A stretch of DNA of 6,766 nt from Deinococcales bacterium. GTDB taxonomy: Bacteria; Deinococcota; Deinococci; Deinococcales; Deinococcaceae. Positions within the stretch are counted from its first letter, which is position 1, and every line of letters begins with the position of its first letter. The translations under genes were made by a program, and so were the position numbers. This document shows, piece by piece, positions 4,363-6,766 of this stretch. The notes beneath the pieces were generated by a model, which saw only the letters and a program-made list of their open reading frames with translations, did not search any database and was not told where the DNA came from. The stretch spans positions 1-6,766 of the forward strand of contig JACMOA010000082.1 in assembly GCA_014378225.1 (NCBI GenBank). The letters are read 5' to 3'.

Positions 4363-6766
4363 ATGAACCGTACCGCTTTAAGCATTGCTGCACTTTTAAC
4401 CGTAGGACTGTCCTCATTAGCCTACGCTCAGACCGGAGGAAACCTGCCGCTGGTCGCGGTGGCCGATGGCTACAACTGGATACAAAGTGCTGAAGAGTAC
4501 CGCATCGTGGTCACACCTGCTAATGCCGGACGACCTCTCAATCTCGAGGTATACAGCCCCGGTCTCAATACGGGCGATTATGTAGGTGGAAAGGCTAAAG
4601 CCGGATACTACGGCGACGAGCTGTACTCGAAGGCGCAACCTTTCAGCACCACCTTTACCCTGACTGGTCCCGACGGCAAGGTGTTCGAGCGGCCTTATGG
4701 CACTGTTCAGGAACACACCTGGGAGCGTTTGCTGGGTAGCACTCTGGCCGCTGGGACCTACACCCTGCGGGTTGTCTCGAGCGGACTCGGTAAAAACGCT
4801 TACGCGCTGCGGGTGGCGCAACCCTTTGTGCTCGAGAGTTCGTCGTTCACGGTCAACGCACGCGGTGAGGGCGACTTACTCGCAGCGCGGATCCGCATTG
4901 GGCAGGAATATTTGGGCAAAAACCTCGAGCTGCTGAACTACGACGGTGATGGGGCTGGAGAACTCGAGCTGTTTGCGCTGACCCCCGATGGCAAGCGAGT
5001 TCAACTGCTGGCCTCGGACAACGGGCGTTCAGTAGTAACGCCCTTTCCCATCACTCAGGCGCTGCTGGGAGACTGGAGTTTAGTGGTCCGTATTCTGCCC
5101 TCCTCCAAGCAGGAAAGCAACGCCTTTACCTTCCGGCTCTCGAGCGGGTCAGACCCCATTTACGCCAACCTGCCCCCCTTTGCCCCACCCACCAACATCA
5201 AACTGCGCGAACCTCTGACCGTAGAGATTGTGGACACGGCGGGCCGCTCCATTCCTGGCTCGAGCTACACTATTTCTGGGGGCGACCCCTGTGAGGCTAC
5301 TGCCATACTGCCCTCCGGTTACGCTCCAGTTAGTGCCAGCGTCCCAGCGGGAAAAGGACAGGTGCTCTCGAGCACACAGGTGCGCTCTACCGGGTGTACC
5401 GGACGGGTTCGCTTTGTGGCGCGGCCCACTCAGGGCAACCTGATTGTGGAAACTGTGGCCATCGTGGGAGACCGCCGCATTCCCCTGACCAACATTCCAG
5501 TAACGTTTAATGGGCGCAGCTATCCCTCTCCCGCCAATGTGCCGCTCGAGGCTGGAAGCTACCCCATCACCCCGTCTCAGTTGCCGGATAGCACCGTAGA
5601 ACCCAGGACCGGAACCGTGCCGCAGGGCGGAACGGGGCGCGTAGTGCTGGAGTACCGCCCTCTAGCCACCTTAGAGCAGACTGTGAACCCCAGCGAGGTG
5701 GATTACTGCGGTCCCACCACGGTCACGGTGAGTGCGCGTACCCTGTTTCCCTACGCTTTCCCGGTTCAGCTCAAAACTGTGCTGCCCAGAGGAATCACCA
5801 CCACTGCCCCGCTCGAGCAGACCGATACCCTGTCGGCGGACAACCCCACCATCCGCAGCTTTTCGGCCCAAGCCTGCGAAAGTGGCAGCGTGGTCAGCAC
5901 CCTCGAGCCGTTCAAATTGACCGCTACCGACCCAGTACGGGTGCGCCCCGCACAGGGCAATCTCGAGGTCAATACCGTGGCCATCATCGGCAATCAGCGC
6001 GTGCCGCTACGCGATATTCCCGTCACAATAGGCGGTCAGACCTATAAAACCCCGGTCAGCATTTCGGTGATTCCCGGAACCTACAAGGTCACCCCCACAC
6101 CGCTGCCCGACAGCACCGTGCAACCGGGCAGCGGCACCGTGGTGCAGGGCCAAACTGGGCGCGTCACGCTCGAGTACCGAGTTCAGAGCAACCTCGAGCT
6201 GCTCCTTTCGCCGGACATCGTGGATTACTGCGGACCCGCCAATGTGGTGGTCCGGGCTGACACCGCTTTCCCCTATCCCATCCCCGCCCGCCTCAAACTG
6301 GTTTTGCCGCGTGGGATAACAGCTCCAGACGCGCTCGAGCTGTCCGGCGATATCTCGAGCAATACCGTTCAAACCCTGCAAACCGTAGCCCAGGTGTGTA
6401 GCCCTGGAGAGTTGAGGGCCACCCTCGAGCCGTATGGACTCGTCGTTTCGGGCGCGGTCAAGCTGCGTGCTCCGGCGGGCCTCACTTACGCCCGCTCGAG
6501 CGCCAACAAAGCGGCAGGTCTGACCCTGACCAAAAAGCTCGAGCGCACCCAGGGCGGAGACGGGTACACCGTCAATGTGCTGCTGACTGTAGAGCGAGCG
6601 CTGGACAATGTGCGCCTCACCGACCCGCTGCCTGCCAACTCTTCTGGAAACAGCTCGAGTCCCAGCGTGCGTGGCCCGGTGAGCCTGCTGGTCAATCCGG
6701 TGGAAGAAGCCGCCTGCGTATCGGTTCAAGCTGCCACTCGAGCGGGAACCCCTGTTAGAACCGAGG
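4363..6766 (+). CDS. Large exported DUF11-type repeat protein, 3'-truncated by window edge
   Basis: The frame is open from the ATG at 4363 to the window end, giving 801 codons with no stop. AGGAG (4353-4357) lies 5 bases before the ATG. Residues 1-22 are a signal peptide ending AYA before Gln23. Residues about 23-270 form two beta-rich segments (VADGYNWIQSAEEYRIVV, later GELELFALTPDG) that I cannot place in a named family. After a Pro-rich hinge (LPPFAPP) come beta-sandwich-like segments, then two tandem 174-residue modules (357-530 and 531-704). Each module starts with a PEGA-like piece (NIPVTFNGRSYPSP or DIPVTIGGQTYKTP) and carries VDYCGP plus a second Cys. From about 708, LTLTKKLE and NVRLTDPLPANSS match the start of a DUF11 domain. 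Proteins of this kind are usually secreted or cell-surface structural proteins; the function here is unknown. It has 21 CTCGAG sites, 13 encoding Leu-Glu and 7 Ser-Ser. Confidence 0.85.
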   Translation, partial: MNRTALSIAALLTVGLSSLAYAQTGGNLPLVAVADGYNWIQSAEEYRIVVTPANAGRPLNLEVYSPGLNTGDYVGGKAKAGYYGDELYSKAQPFSTTFTLTGPDGKVFERPYGTVQEHTWERLLGSTLAAGTYTLRVVSSGLGKNAYALRVAQPFVLESSSFTVNARGEGDLLAARIRIGQEYLGKNLELLNYDGDGAGELELFALTPDGKRVQLLASDNGRSVVTPFPITQALLGDWSLVVRILPSSKQESNAFTFRLSSGSDPIYANLPPFAPPTNIKLREPLTVEIVDTAGRSIPGSSYTISGGDPCEATAILPSGYAPVSASVPAGKGQVLSSTQVRSTGCTGRVRFVARPTQGNLIVETVAIVGDRRIPLTNIPVTFNGRSYPSPANVPLEAGSYPITPSQLPDSTVEPRTGTVPQGGTGRVVLEYRPLATLEQTVNPSEVDYCGPTTVTVSARTLFPYAFPVQLKTVLPRGITTTAPLEQTDTLSADNPTIRSFSAQACESGSVVSTLEPFKLTATDPVRVRPAQGNLEVNTVAIIGNQRVPLRDIPVTIGGQTYKTPVSISVIPGTYKVTPTPLPDSTVQPGSGTVVQGQTGRVTLEYRVQSNLELLLSPDIVDYCGPANVVVRADTAFPYPIPARLKLVLPRGITAPDALELSGDISSNTVQTLQTVAQVCSPGELRATLEPYGLVVSGAVKLRAPAGLTYARSSANKAAGLTLTKKLERTQGGDGYTVNVLLTVERALDNVRLTDPLPANSSGNSSSPSVRGPVSLLVNPVEEAACVSVQAATRAGTPVRTE
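5431..5952 (+). repeat. Protein repeat module 1 of the DUF11-type protein (174 residues)
   Basis: Residues 357-530, starting QGNLIVETVAIVGDRRIPL. Landmarks are LPDSTVEP, GTGRVVLEYRP, VDYCGP (Cys449), VLPRGIT, QACESGS (Cys505) and LEPF. All recur in module 2 at exactly +174 residues. The two Cys, 56 apart, are likely disulfide partners in the exported protein. Confidence 0.85.
5953..6474 (+). repeat. Protein repeat module 2 of the DUF11-type protein (174 residues)
   Basis: Residues 531-704, starting QGNLEVNTVAIIGNQRVPL. It repeats LPDSTVQP, QTGRVTLEYR, VDYCGP (Cys623), VLPRGIT, QVCSPGE (Cys679) and LEPY. Residue spacing is identical to module 1, but the DNA has diverged clearly, so the duplication is old. 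Confidence 0.85.

Larger units (their letters stand above)
29..6742. repeat. Dispersed highly iterated palindrome CTCGAG (about 60 copies)
   Basis: Hand count gives about 60 copies, the first at 29 and the last at 6737. Approximate densities are 15 in the dehydrogenase, 5 in the hydrolase, 4 in the divergent intergenic region, 7 in the CAP gene, 7 between 3641 and 4362, and 21 in the DUF11-type gene. Presence in non-coding DNA and in all three reading frames shows the constraint acts on DNA, not on codons alone. A site-specific methyltransferase or another binding protein is a plausible partner; none is encoded here. Confidence 0.9.

Noticed and set aside
4417..4821. 134-codon minus frame opposite the start of the DUF11-type gene
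   Set aside because: It lies wholly over a well-supported plus-strand coding region, and the product has no motif.
6007..6729. 240-codon open frame on the minus strand opposite the DUF11-type gene
   Set aside because: The plus strand encodes a signal peptide and clear protein repeats here; the minus product has no recognisable motif and is a by-product of GC-rich coding DNA.

Overview
This 6.8 kb window looks like chromosomal DNA from a Deinococcota bacterium, probably Meiothermus-like. The first protein is recognisably close to the Thermus-type 1-pyrroline-5-carboxylate dehydrogenase. The DNA is moderately GC-rich, with strong AGGAG/GAGG ribosome binding sites and exported proteins carrying ordinary Sec signal peptides. 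The genus assignment is inference. The most striking property is at DNA level: the 6-base palindrome CTCGAG occurs about 60 times by hand count, roughly once per 113 bases, against about 1.7 expected for a random 6-mer. It lies in every gene and intergenic gap, so it behaves like a highly iterated palindrome comparable to cyanobacterial HIP1.

Layout: (1) 2-1339 (+), the 3' part of a proline-catabolism aldehyde dehydrogenase, cut by the window's left edge and followed by a perfect 14-bp stem terminator (1354-1387). (2) 1419-2432 (-), a cytoplasmic-looking serine hydrolase of the beta-lactamase/PBP-like family, convergent with gene 1, lower in GC and poorer in CTCGAG than its neighbours. (3) 2433-2788, a divergent intergenic region. 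(4) 2789-3640 (+), a secreted CAP-domain (SCP/PR-1, YkwD-like) protein with an N-terminal stalk domain and a Ser/Thr-rich linker. (5) 3704-4066 (-), the helix-turn-helix part of a HicB-like antitoxin, probably a gene remnant. It carries an in-frame insertion of 117 bases (113-bp element plus a 4-bp target duplication), and upstream bases hold out-of-frame traces of its missing N-terminal domain. (6) 4363-6766 (+), the 5' 801 codons of a large exported DUF11-type repeat protein with two 174-residue tandem modules, running off the right edge.

The genes do not form a single operon or pathway: strands alternate, gaps are wide, and the roles (amino acid catabolism, hydrolase, two surface/secreted proteins, a toxin-antitoxin relic) are unrelated. 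The best candidates for something undescribed are the CTCGAG iteration and its effect on protein sequence, and the small insertion element that lengthened the HTH reading frame by exactly 39 codons.
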